From NCBI GenBank assembly GCA_949738465.1, contig CATJBQ010000045.1, positions 1-40,365 of the forward strand: a stretch of 40,365 nucleotides of DNA, given 5' to 3'. Within the stretch, counting starts at the first letter, position 1; every line of letters starts with the position of its first letter. The stretch is from an uncultured Lachnospiraceae bacterium. Its GTDB lineage: Bacteria > Bacillota > Clostridia > Lachnospirales > Lachnospiraceae. This document shows, one piece after another, positions 1 to 7,558 of the stretch. Under the pieces are notes generated by a model that worked only from the letters and a program-made list of their open reading frames with translations, did not search any database and was not told the origin of the DNA. The position numbers were made by a program, and so were the translations under genes.

Positions 1-1
1 A

Positions 2-88
2 TATAGTTTAACAGAACGTGGAAAGTCACTCATTCCTATTTTGGACGGTATGTGTGAGTGGGGTGATAAGAACAGAATAATAAAATAA
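2..88 (+). CDS. HxlR-family transcriptional regulator, C-terminal fragment (cut by window start)
   Basis: The reading frame open at the left edge ends with about 28 residues containing YSLTERGKSLIPIL followed by MCEWG and a TAA stop. This is the end of the winged-helix domain of HxlR/MarR-like regulators, where 'Y.LT..G..L.P.L..+..W' is conserved. HxlR proteins are small DNA-binding regulators, often of redox or aldehyde-stress genes. Only the tail is visible, so the target cannot be inferred. An inverted repeat starts 8 bases after the stop. Confidence 0.6.
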   Translation, partial: YSLTERGKSLIPILDGMCEWGDKNRIIK

Positions 89-95
89 CTTTCAA

Positions 96-124
96 AACGG
101 CGGTAGTTCATCCCTACCGCCGTT
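96..124 (+). terminator. Inverted repeat, probable terminator of the HxlR gene
   Basis: AACGGCGGTAG (96-106) and CTACCGCCGTT (114-124) form a perfect 11-bp stem with a 7-nt loop. It lies immediately downstream of the HxlR stop. The + strand lacks a strong T-tract just after the stem. On the - strand the stem is followed by TTTTGAAAG, so it may work weakly in both directions. Confidence 0.6.
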
Positions 125-156
125 AGTCTGTTACCTCCACATTCTTTTTTATTTGA

Positions 157-566
157 ATGTCCGCAAAATCCGTCCTACATCCGCTGGCCGCCAGGGAGAA
201 TCTCGCGCTGTCAGATTTTAAGGACTATCCTTTTTACGTCACTGTGCCGGAGGGAATGGACAAGCCGATTCTGGACATCATCCACGCTTGTAATATGGTG
301 GGGTTCCAGCCAAAATTGGAGCACCTGGACTCCCTGTCCGCCTGCTATGTGAAAATGCTCTCCGAATACGGCGTTTTTGCAGAAGACGAACTTTTGTTAG
401 CGATATCAAACCTGATTTTTCCAGCCTTCGTTTTCCAGGCTTCCGCTACATCAGCCTGGCCAGGCATAAGCATCAGACGAAGGTCTGCGACGTGGTGGAG
501 GCATATGTAATCAATTATTTTCAGGGGCTCTGCGGAGACCTGGATACTTGTGGAGGGAAGGAATGA
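157..566 (+). pseudogene. LysR-family regulator remnant (effector-binding domain, frameshifted, 5' part missing)
   Basis: The frame from 157 encodes HPLAARENLALSDFKDYPF and then a GFQPK / ACYVKMLSEYGV stretch. This is typical of the C-terminal effector-binding domain of LysR-type regulators. An in-frame TGA lies directly before the ATG, and there is no helix-turn-helix. Around 402-405 the homology moves by one frame: the new frame reads DIKPDFSSLRF and VCDVVEAYVINYF to a TGA at 564-566, which looks like a normal LysR C-terminus. The gene has therefore lost its DNA-binding half and carries a frameshift. The domain call is good; the exact frameshift base is uncertain. Confidence 0.6.
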
Positions 567-909
567 TGGAAAAAAAGCTTCTGGGATTACTGAAAGAATT
601 TGCATAAAAAATGCGGGGTATGTTACGCTTCATGCTTTCTCTCATTCGCTGGAATTCTGGCGTACAAAATTTTTCTGGCGCCTTATGAAGCGTTCGCATA
701 TCACTCCATTGATTCTCATCCCAGATAGATTTCCCTGGAAATACGGAAAACTGGTAAAATTCTTCTTTGACCGTCACGGTTGCCATAATCGGGGTGTGGC
801 CATATGACTTCGTATAGGAGAGGTAGTTGATATAGAGCGTCCAGTCCTCTTTCTGATTCAAGAGGAATAGTATTGCGGTTCTCCCCATTTTGCAGCCTTT
901 GAAAAGCAC
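511..909 (-). CDS. Hypothetical protein, possibly frameshifted
   Basis: This is a 132-residue frame with a GTG start and no good ribosome-binding site. The middle part (residues ~17-105) looks protein-like, with segments such as EDWTLYINYLSYTKSYGHTP and EEFYQFSVFPGKSIWDENQW. I do not recognise the family. A better-looking start exists in another frame: an ATG at 929, 7 nt after the GH5 stop and next to a short GGAG, opens a 23-residue frame (MKQIENECFSKAAKWGEPQY...) that stops at 858. One gene broken by a frameshift near 845-865 would explain both. The last ~25 residues overlap the LysR remnant on the other strand and are probably not original. It follows GH5 in the same direction. Confidence 0.33.
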   Translation of the reverse strand: MLFKGCKMGRTAILFLLNQKEDWTLYINYLSYTKSYGHTPIMATVTVKEEFYQFSVFPGKSIWDENQWSDMRTLHKAPEKFCTPEFQRMRESMKRNIPRIFYANSFSNPRSFFSIIPSLHKYPGLRRAPENN

Positions 910-936
910 TCGTTTTCGATTTGCTTCATTCTCCGC

Positions 937-2724
937 TCACAAAAGCTTCCCCCCACAAACAATAAATCCAATATTATCGATGCTTCCCCCGGCCGGGATC
1001 CATCCGTTGTAATCCTTTGCGGTAATGGTAAGCGTCCCGCCTTCCACGGTATAATCTCCGTTCCAGCTATCGCTGAGGCTCATGCCGGATTCGCAGGAAA
1101 GATGGAGGGACCAGCTTTGGCAGTCCGCGTTGGTGGTATTTTTTAAGGAAAGCGTATACTGGTAATAAGGAACGCCGCCGTTCTCCCAACTGTTGATGAT
1201 GGAAGCCGTCACCTGGATCCCGTTATCGTTGGTGATGGCGGTCTGGCTGTTACTGTCCCCACCCTGCTGTCCGCCGCTGGTGGAAGCTCCCCCTTGTTGT
1301 CCGCCACCTGCGGAATTATCCCCCTGTTGTCCGCCCACTGCGGAATCCCCGCTTTGTGATCCGCCATCTGCAGCGTTCCCGCCCGGTGTCCCGCTGCCGG
1401 TATTGTTCCCGTCCGCACCCGCTCCCAGGCTGCCGTTCCCCGAGGTCAGCATCTGGAAAAGCCATTTCCCGGAGTCGCTGAGATCCTCCTGGGTAAAACC
1501 GCTGGTTTTGCTGCAGGAGCTCTTCAAAATGGCAGAGCTTTCACTTTTGTTGGAAAGATTCCAGGCCACATAGCTGACGCCGCATTGATCCATGGCGGCC
1601 ACCCACTGGTTGGCCTGGTCGATGTCCAGCCCGCCGTTGCCGCTGGCGTCGCAGATGCCGTACTCTGTCACAAAAACCGGAAGGCCCTTGGAGACGGCGG
1701 CGCTCATTTTGCCGCGGAGGTCGTCCTTGTGGGTGGCGGCATAGAAATGCAGGGCATACATCAGGTTGTCGTATTCCGAGATGGGATCCGCGGCGGCCTG
1801 ATCCACGAACTGGGACCAGTTGGGGGTGCCCACGATGATGACGGCATCCGGATCGTTGGCGCGGATCACCGGGATCACCTCCAGGGCATAGGACTTGATA
1901 TCGCTCCAGCTTGTGCCGCCGTTGGGTTCATTGCAGATCTCATACAAAATATGGGTGGAACCGGAAAATTCCGACGAAATCTCGTCAAAAAATGCCTTTG
2001 CTTCCTCCTTGTGGGTATTGGGGTTATTGTCCGACAAAATATGCCAGTCCACGATGACATAGAGATCCTGGCTGGCAGCGTAACGGATACCGTTTTTCAC
2101 CAGCTTTTTTAAATCAGACTGGCTGCCGCCGCTGCAATAGCCGCCGTATTCCGCCGTGTACATGGCCAGACGGATCACATTGGCATTCCACTGATTTTTC
2201 AATTCCGAAAAGCAGGCATCGTTGACGTAATCCGGAAACCAGGCCAGGCCGTGGGTGCTGATCCCCCTAAGCTGCACCGGATTCCCGGCGCCATCGCAGA
2301 GCTGCGTGCCGATCACCTGTAAGGCGCCTGCGGCAGAGGGACTGGCGGAGCCTGGCGTACCTCCCGTACTCCCCTGGGAGCCACCGCCCAGACTGCTGCC
2401 GGAGCCGCCGCTTAAGCTTCCGGACGCACCGCCCTCCTCCGTTGGATTCTTCTTATCCGCACCGGAGGTTTTCGCGCCAGCCAGGTCGAAAGCCCTGGCG
2501 TCGGAAGAAGCCCGGGAAGCATCCGGGTCAGTCTGGGCGTCATATACATCCGTGGTGTCGGAAAGACCGCCGCCTGCTTTTTCATCCGTTCTGGCTGTGG
2601 AAGAAGCCTGGGACACATCTGCCGTGCCCGGGGCATCCTCCCCGGAATTGCCGCATCCGCAAAGCGGAAGAAGGCAGGAAAAAAACAGAAGGGCAGTGAT
2701 GGAAAATGAAAGTATTCGTCTCAT
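937..2724 (-). CDS. GH5-family glycoside hydrolase lipoprotein (endoglucanase-like) with C-terminal CBM2-like domain
   Basis: A 595-residue secreted beta-glycanase. Residues 1-24 are a lipoprotein signal peptide ending LCGC (lipidated Cys24 likely). Residues 25-133 are a Ser/Gly/Ala-rich linker. The GH5 TIM-barrel spans about 135-428, with LRGISTHGL (152-160), VDWH (225-228), the acid/base Glu266 in CNEP, HFYA (326-329) and the nucleophile Glu354 in FVTEYG. A second linker (430-495) has repeated GGQQG units. Residues ~497-595 resemble a CBM2-type beta-sandwich with Trp513, Trp538, Trp554 and Trp575 (NGWIPAGG). The family cleaves beta-1,4-glucans or related beta-glycans by a retaining mechanism. 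An AAAGGAG site precedes the ATG, which lies 15 nt after a LysR regulator on the same strand. Substrate (cellulose, beta-glucan or mannan) cannot be fixed from sequence alone. Confidence 0.85.
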   Translation of the reverse strand: MRRILSFSITALLFFSCLLPLCGCGNSGEDAPGTADVSQASSTARTDEKAGGGLSDTTDVYDAQTDPDASRASSDARAFDLAGAKTSGADKKNPTEEGGASGSLSGGSGSSLGGGSQGSTGGTPGSASPSAAGALQVIGTQLCDGAGNPVQLRGISTHGLAWFPDYVNDACFSELKNQWNANVIRLAMYTAEYGGYCSGGSQSDLKKLVKNGIRYAASQDLYVIVDWHILSDNNPNTHKEEAKAFFDEISSEFSGSTHILYEICNEPNGGTSWSDIKSYALEVIPVIRANDPDAVIIVGTPNWSQFVDQAAADPISEYDNLMYALHFYAATHKDDLRGKMSAAVSKGLPVFVTEYGICDASGNGGLDIDQANQWVAAMDQCGVSYVAWNLSNKSESSAILKSSCSKTSGFTQEDLSDSGKWLFQMLTSGNGSLGAGADGNNTGSGTPGGNAADGGSQSGDSAVGGQQGDNSAGGGQQGGASTSGGQQGGDSNSQTAITNDNGIQVTASIINSWENGGVPYYQYTLSLKNTTNADCQSWSLHLSCESGMSLSDSWNGDYTVEGGTLTITAKDYNGWIPAGGSIDNIGFIVCGGKLL

Positions 2725-2739
2725 CGTAAAAACTCCTTT

Positions 2740-3633
2740 TCACTTATCCGCCGCAATCAAATGATTGATAAAAAGGGAGACGGCCGGATTCAGATTATTC
2801 TTATGCCAGATTGCCACAAGGGACAACGGTCCTTGATCGTTGATGGGGATGGAACGCACGGCAGAGTTGACGGTAATCAGGGAATTTTCGTCCAGCACGG
2901 AAAAGCCGATGCCGGATTCCACCATAAGGATCAGGTTATCCACAGAGCCGGCACAGTGGATCTTGGGCGGGGTAAAGCCGTGGAGCCGGCACAGCTCCAG
3001 CACATGGTCGTAGCCCCCCTGGGAAACCTCGGGGGAGATGGCGATCAGGGGCTCCTCCTTAAGATCCTCGATCTCGATAAATTCTTTGCCGGCAAGGGGA
3101 TGGAATTTGCTGATGACACAGCGTCCCTGGGAGGTAAAGAAGGGCTGGGTCACCACATTCTGGTCCCGGTAGGCATCCATATCAAAATCTACGGTGACGG
3201 CAATGTCGATCTCATTTTTCGATAAGGCTTCCCGAAGCTCCCGGAAATTGGCCCGGAACAGCTCCACCTTCAGGTTGGGCAGGCTTTTCCGGAGGGAGCT
3301 GATGCTCTTGGGCAGAAAATGCTCCGAACGCTGGTTTTCGATGATGCCGATGCGAAGGCGCCCTTCTAAGCTGGCCTGGGCCTGGCGCGCCCGGTCTAAG
3401 GCCGCGGTATACTGCTCCTTCAAGCGGGAAAATTCATCAAAAAGCACCGCGCCGGCAGGCGTTAACCGGACGTATTTTTTCGTGCGGAGAAACAGCGGAA
3501 GGGAAAGCTCTTCCTCCAGATTGGAAATATTCCGGCTTAAGGAGGACTGGGCCACGAATAACTGGCCGGCGGCCTCCGTAAAGCTTAAGCATTCTGCGAC
3601 TGTTAAAAAGCACTGGATCTGGAACCCTGTCAT
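2740..3633 (-). CDS. LysR-family transcriptional regulator
   Basis: A 297-residue full-length LysR-type regulator. The N-terminal winged helix (1-60) contains FLTVAECLSFTEAAGQL and SSLSRNISNLEEEL, followed by the LTPAG motif and a linker helix. Residues ~90-295 are the effector-binding domain, with LRIGIIENQ opening the first subdomain. It lies directly upstream of, and in the same direction as, the GH5 gene (15-nt gap), so it probably controls that gene and itself. This differs from the usual divergent LysR arrangement. The effector is unknown; a plant-glycan breakdown product is an inference from the neighbour only. Confidence 0.85.
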   Translation of the reverse strand: MTGFQIQCFLTVAECLSFTEAAGQLFVAQSSLSRNISNLEEELSLPLFLRTKKYVRLTPAGAVLFDEFSRLKEQYTAALDRARQAQASLEGRLRIGIIENQRSEHFLPKSISSLRKSLPNLKVELFRANFRELREALSKNEIDIAVTVDFDMDAYRDQNVVTQPFFTSQGRCVISKFHPLAGKEFIEIEDLKEEPLIAISPEVSQGGYDHVLELCRLHGFTPPKIHCAGSVDNLILMVESGIGFSVLDENSLITVNSAVRSIPINDQGPLSLVAIWHKNNLNPAVSLFINHLIAADK

Positions 3634-3695
3634 GTTGTTCCCGCCTTTCTCTACCGTGATGCCCCTGTTTTGTGAAGGGCATGGAAATTATTATT

Positions 3696-3704
3696 ATCAT
3701 AGCA
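3696..3704 (-). promoter_or_regulatory. Candidate extended -10 promoter for the LysR-GH5 unit
   Basis: Reading the - strand, TGCTATGAT is an extended -10 element 63 nt upstream of the LysR start. No convincing -35 is present. A short inverted repeat (ATGCCC / GGGCAT, about 3659-3682) lies between it and the gene and could be an autoregulatory LysR site. This is a weak call. Confidence 0.3.
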
Positions 3705-3772
3705 CTTTTTGGCCTGCGCGTCTATAGAGAGGTTCGGGTATGACAGGGAATTATTTTCTGTACGTATAGAAT

Positions 3773-4831
3773 TTATTTCCTTACGCGCAGAAGGCTGCTT
3801 TCCCGCACAATCAACTGCGGAAGCAGGGGCGCATCCACCGGCGTATCTGTCTCCTGGATCGCGTTCAGCAGCAATTGGATGACATACTTTCCCAAAGCGT
3901 TGTTATGGCGGTCCACGCTGCTGAGACGGGGCAGGAGATAGTCCCCGTTATAGAACTGGTCACAGCTTACCAGAGCGATATCTTCCGGAACGGAAAGCCC
4001 CTGGTCCCGGATTGCCCGGACGGCGCCCAGGGCGACATTATCATTCATGGCCAGCATGGCGGTAAAGGGGACCTGCCGCTCCAGTAAGACGGCGGCGGCC
4101 GTATATCCGTCCGGCATATAATAATCAGACAGGGAAACAAGCTCCGGCACATATTCCAGATGCATTTTCTCTAAGGTCTCACGATAAGCCTTCAGACGGA
4201 AATCCGTCGTATAAATATGCTCCTCGCCGCCCACAAAGGCAATCCTCCGGTGTCCCTGGGCCATCAGGTGCTTCAGCGCGATGGAAACGCCCTCCCGTGT
4301 CTCCTTGTCCACAAAGGTACAGGGGATATCCGGGAGCGTCCGCCCAATCACTACAACGGGGATGGAGGAAGCGAGGCGGGAAAGAGCGCTTATGTATTCC
4401 TCGCTGACCTCCATCAAATCGATCTGCCCGCCTGCAATCAGGACGCCGTCCACCTTCTTATCCAGCATCATTTGAAAATAGACCTCCTCCGAGGATACCT
4501 TCTGGTCCAGCAGACTGGAAGAACGAAACATCGTATTGCACAGAATAACAGAAAAAGAGCTGTTATGTGCAGCGCGCTCCACCTCGGTGAACAGGGTAGA
4601 AAAATAAGGATTGGTGATATCGGGCATAATAACGCCAAGGCTCTGGCTTTGCCGCCGGACCAGGCTTTGGGCCAGAGAATTGGGAGAATAGTGGTATTTT
4701 TCAATCACGGCTTCGATCTGTGCTTTTGTAGAAGGGGCCACCGGACCCTTCCCATTGAGCACCCGGGATACGGTTGCGATCGATACGCCGCATTCCTTCG
4801 CAATTTCAGTAATCGTAACAGATGGTTTCAT
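3773..4831 (-). CDS. LacI-family transcriptional regulator
   Basis: A 352-residue LacI/GalR repressor. The N-terminal helix-turn-helix reads VTITEIAKECGVSIATVSRVLNG with the hinge helix YSPNSLAQSLV. This is followed by the periplasmic-binding-protein-like sugar domain (LGVIMPDITNPYFS, GHRRIAFVGG, AMNDNVALGAVRAI). I chose the ATG at 4831 because GGAGGC sits 5 nt upstream; a TTG 12 nt further upstream overlaps that ribosome site. It is transcribed away from the GH9 gene. Two matching palindromes in the shared intergenic region are the likely operators. By family knowledge it releases DNA on binding a sugar or oligosaccharide; the inducer here is unknown. Confidence 0.9.
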   Translation of the reverse strand: MKPSVTITEIAKECGVSIATVSRVLNGKGPVAPSTKAQIEAVIEKYHYSPNSLAQSLVRRQSQSLGVIMPDITNPYFSTLFTEVERAAHNSSFSVILCNTMFRSSSLLDQKVSSEEVYFQMMLDKKVDGVLIAGGQIDLMEVSEEYISALSRLASSIPVVVIGRTLPDIPCTFVDKETREGVSIALKHLMAQGHRRIAFVGGEEHIYTTDFRLKAYRETLEKMHLEYVPELVSLSDYYMPDGYTAAAVLLERQVPFTAMLAMNDNVALGAVRAIRDQGLSVPEDIALVSCDQFYNGDYLLPRLSSVDRHNNALGKYVIQLLLNAIQETDTPVDAPLLPQLIVRESSLLRVRK

Positions 4832-4894
4832 AAGTGCCTCCAAGGTATAACAAGATGATGACGCATCATAACGGATGATTTATTGTCCTATCCT

Positions 4895-4923
4895 AGTTTA
4901 CCATGATGACAAATGGATTACAA
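4895..4923 (-). promoter_or_regulatory. Candidate promoter of the LacI-family gene
   Basis: On the - strand, TTGTAA (4918-4923) and TAAACT (4895-4900) are separated by exactly 17 bp and sit about 65 nt upstream of the ATG. A 15-bp inverted repeat, ATGATG-ACG-CATCAT (4855-4869), lies in the leader. The -10 is imperfect. Confidence 0.42.
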
Positions 4924-4962
4924 GAAAAATGTTAGACAATTTAAAATTTTTACAAAAATTTA

Positions 4963-4991
4963 TTGACATGTAAAGGTTTACATGTTATGCT
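4963..4991 (+). promoter_or_regulatory. Sigma-A promoter of the GH9 gene
   Basis: A perfect -35 TTGACA (4963-4968) is followed after exactly 17 bp by TATGCT (4986-4991), about 45 nt upstream of the GH9 start. The spacer is almost entirely occupied by the first LacI-type palindrome, so repressor binding there would exclude RNA polymerase. Confidence 0.8.
4967..4984. promoter_or_regulatory. LacI-family operator O1, inside the promoter spacer
   Basis: CATGTAAAGGTTTACATG is an 18-bp palindrome apart from its central GG. It overlaps the last two bases of the -35 and fills the spacer. Even-symmetry palindromes of this size are typical LacI/GalR operators. The same element recurs in opposite orientation 32 bp downstream, and a LacI gene starts 136 bp away on the other strand. 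Confidence 0.75.
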
Positions 4992-4999
4992 AATAAAAA

Positions 5000-5015
5000 A
5001 TGTAAACCTTTACAT
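5000..5015. promoter_or_regulatory. LacI-family operator O2, at the start of the transcript
   Basis: ATGTAAACCTTTACAT is the reverse complement of the core of the upstream operator. Its centre is 32 bp from that of O1, about three helical turns, so two dimers would sit on the same DNA face. It covers the expected early transcribed region, ending 7 nt before the GAGGTG ribosome site at 5023. Confidence 0.75.
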
Positions 5016-5033
5016 TTGAGACGAGGTGAAAAA

Positions 5034-6569
5034 ATGGGAATCCGAAGGGAGTTTGAACAGGAGCTTTGGGAGAGTCTTTTCATTCATAAGATGCTTCCGC
5101 TGCACAGGGAGAAAAGCCTGGAAGCAGATTTTGGAAAAAAAGAGGTTTTAAAGAGAAGGGTTCTTTTTCCCACAGAAGAAACGGAGGAACCAGTAACCGG
5201 AATCGTCATGACGGCGCCGCTGCGAAGCACGCATTGGCCCGAAGGGGCGGCGGATGGAGACTACAGCAATTTTGGACGGGCCTGCTGGGAGCTGGAGATC
5301 GGGGAAGAAGACTGGAGCGGCTACAACCGTCTTGCCTTCTGGGTGAAACCGGAGATTAGAGGAGCGTGGAACGTACATATCCATGTAGAGCTGAAAAACG
5401 AAGGAGAGGTTCGCATCCCCGATTCCTACGGCAGGGAGGGCACATCCTACATATCGTTAGAAAATGAAAAATGGAACCAGTGCTGGTGGGAATTTCCGAC
5501 CCTTCCCAGGGACCGCGTCGCAAAGCTCCGGTTTTTTGTCCTTCGCAATGGACAGGATACCACGATGGATGCGCAGATGACATATACGATACGGGAAATT
5601 GCCCTGGAGGGGATCAGGGGGCCGGAAAAAGAGCACGGATGGGAATGCGGACCGGGCAGGATTCTGGTATCCAGGGGCGGGTATTTCTTATCTGGCAGCA
5701 AAACGGCGGTTACTTCTTTTGAAAAAGGAACGTTTCAGCTTTGCTCCCGGCAGGGAGACACCGTATTCTGCGGCAGGATTGAAGAAGTGAGAAATGAAAA
5801 AGGGCATTTTGGAATCCTGGATTTTTCGCCGGTCCGGGAGGAAGGAGCCTATTATCTGCAGGTGGGGGAGAACAGGAGTTCTGCGTTCTGGATCGAGCAG
5901 GATATATTAGAGGAAGGCGTCTGGAAAAGCCTGAACCTTCTTTACGGAGAGCGTTGCGGAATGCCGGTGGAAGGGAAACACGGAACCTGTCATACCGATA
6001 TTCTGGCGGAGCATGAGGGAGTCTGGATATCCTATGCGGGAGGCTGGCATGATGCGGGAGACGTATCACAGCAGACGGTCCAGACGGGAGAGATCGTGGC
6101 GGCCTTACTGGAGACAGCGGCGGAATATCGCGGGAAAGCGCCGCTTCTGGCAGCCCGCCTGGAAGAAGAAGCCAGATGGGGCATGGAGCTGGTGCTCAGG
6201 ACCAGATTCGGGGACGGATACCGTGTGACAAGTGCAGGCTGCACACGCTGGACCAACGGAAAGCTGGGAGACCTGGACGACGTGAAGGCCAGGGTGTATA
6301 ACCACGCATATGAGAACTACCTTCTGGCTTATGTGGAAGCCTGTGGCGCCGGCTATTTCGGGGAATCGGACCGGCCCTATGCCCAGGGCTGCCTGAAGGT
6401 CGTCAGAGAAGACTTCCAATTTGCCCAGGAACGCTTTTTTGAAAAGGGGATGGAAGCTTGTTCTGATTGCAAAGGGAGAGGAAAAAGCAGATATCATAGA
6501 GAAAGCGGTACAGGGACCGGTTACCACAGAGATTCCGGCGTCTGTGCTGCAGCTCCATCCGGATTGTGA
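5034..6569 (+). pseudogene. GH9-family glycoside hydrolase, truncated in the catalytic domain
   Basis: The ATG at 5034 has GAGGTG 5 nt upstream; a TTG 18 nt earlier overlaps operator sequence and is unlikely. There is no signal peptide, so the product would be cytoplasmic. Residues ~1-195 look like a galactose-binding-type beta-sandwich (WSGYNRLAFWV). Residues ~205-290 are the Ig-like domain found in front of GH9 modules (GYFLSGSKTAVTS ... AYYLQVGENRSSAFWI). The GH9 (alpha/alpha)6 barrel begins near 300, with GGWHDAGDVSQQ (~336-347) carrying the catalytic-base DAGD motif. Homology stops near residue 472 (about base 6450), roughly halfway through the barrel. The segment holding the general acid Glu is missing, and the remaining ~40 codons read out of frame through a nagB-like fragment. 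It should be inactive. Confidence 0.75.
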
Positions 6570-6615
6570 AGTATTGGTGGATGCGGCCGCAGGGAAAAAA
6601 TTACGAAGCCTCTAA
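6451..6615 (+). pseudogene. 3' fragment of a glucosamine-6-phosphate deaminase-like (NagB) gene
   Basis: In a different frame from the GH9 remnant, this stretch encodes KLVLIAKGEEKADIIEKAV, then GPVTTEIPASVLQLHPD and EVLVDAAAG to a TAA at 6613-6615. That is the conserved C-terminus of the NagB/6-phosphogluconolactonase-like deaminases (GPVT.E.PAS.LQLHP). Everything upstream of about 55 residues is missing, and it has no start or ribosome site of its own. The junction with GH9 lies near 6450-6460. A deletion that removed the 3' half of GH9, the 5' part of nagB and anything between is the simplest explanation. Confidence 0.7.
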
Positions 6616-6632
6616 TTAATTTGCCAGAGGTC

Positions 6633-6661
6633 TTGCCCCTGCAGGGAAAAAGTTTTATAAT
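6633..6661 (+). promoter_or_regulatory. Promoter of the CPBP-aminotransferase-sfsA operon
   Basis: TTGCCC (6633-6638) and a perfect TATAAT (6656-6661) are separated by 17 bp, 40 nt upstream of the ATG. The palindrome CCCTGCAGGG (6637-6646) straddles the -35 and spacer and could be a binding site. Confidence 0.65.
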
Positions 6662-6700
6662 GGGGAAAGATGTCAGAGGGTAGAAGTTGGAGGCGATCAG

Positions 6701-7558
6701 ATGAAAGAAATCACGAAAAAAAGATGGGGCCGCTTTGGATGGCTCTGCATGTCCTTTGTACCGATGCTGGGCTACTTAGCGTTGTCGCTGGGAGTCAGTA
6801 CTGTCGTTATGATGATTGTCAGCGTGAGTGCTGTCATGGGCGGGATGTCGGACTCTATGGAGCTTCAGAATTACCTGATGCAGTGGACGATGCCCATCAG
6901 CGTGATCTATGTTTCCATCGGGCTTGTGGGTTACGGCCTGTGGTATTATTTTGGATGTAAGCGCAAGCGGCTTGGGCTGCCCAGGGGCGTGTTTTCGCCG
7001 GGAAAGGCGGTGGCTCTGCTTTTGGTGGCTTTTGGCGGCCAGTTCATTGCCAATTATCTGATTCTGGCGCTGGAGGCCATGGCGCCCCGGGTGGTAGAGA
7101 GCTATGTGGAGATGATGGAAATGGCCGGGATGGACGATTTGTCCTGGATCGGCATTTTGTATGTGGTGATTATGGGGCCCATTGCAGAAGAACTGGTGTT
7201 CCGTGGCGTGACATTTTTTTACGCCCGGAGGGCCACCGGGCGTTTCTGGCTGGCGAATACGATCCAGGCGCTGGCTTTTGGTATTATGCATATGAATCTG
7301 GTGCAGGGCATTTATGCCTTCTTCATCGGACTCGTTCTGGGCTGGATTTATGAACGGTTCCACAGCCTGTATGCCAGCATTCTGGTGCATATTTTATTTA
7401 ATCTCCTGGGAACACTGGTGCTGGAGCCGGTGGAGGGGATGCTGGGAGACAGCCTGCTTGTGGCCGTTCTCTGGAATCTTGTGGGAGTGGCTGCCTTTGT
7501 GGCGGGGGTGCTTCTGCTGCGCTCCCAAAAAGAGCGGGAAACGGAGGGGCTGTCATGA
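6701..7558 (+). CDS. CPBP-family intramembrane glutamic endopeptidase
   Basis: A 285-residue membrane protein with about seven or eight hydrophobic helices. The CAAX-protease/bacteriocin-processing (CPBP, ABI) motifs are present: EELVFRG (Glu163, Glu164, Arg168), FGIMHMN (His197) and VHILFN (His230, Asn234). The family cleaves substrates inside the membrane. In Gram-positives it is linked to bacteriocin maturation or immunity, signal-protein processing and exoprotein release. GGAGG lies 7 nt upstream of the ATG. Its stop overlaps the next start (ATGA), so it is translationally coupled to the aminotransferase. No bacteriocin gene is visible nearby, and the substrate is unknown. Confidence 0.88.
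   Translation: MKEITKKRWGRFGWLCMSFVPMLGYLALSLGVSTVVMMIVSVSAVMGGMSDSMELQNYLMQWTMPISVIYVSIGLVGYGLWYYFGCKRKRLGLPRGVFSPGKAVALLLVAFGGQFIANYLILALEAMAPRVVESYVEMMEMAGMDDLSWIGILYVVIMGPIAEELVFRGVTFFYARRATGRFWLANTIQALAFGIMHMNLVQGIYAFFIGLVLGWIYERFHSLYASILVHILFNLLGTLVLEPVEGMLGDSLLVAVLWNLVGVAAFVAGVLLLRSQKERETEGLS

Noticed and set aside
6451-6615. A true GH9-NagB fusion protein
   Set aside because: The NagB-like segment is in a different frame from GH9 and keeps only the last ~55 residues, so it is a deletion scar, not a functional fusion.
5710-7390. Several long - strand frames opposite GH9 and CPBP (e.g. 6776-7390)
   Set aside because: These are antisense shadows of high-GC third-position coding; their His/Gln/Arg-rich composition and lack of ribosome sites mark them as non-coding.
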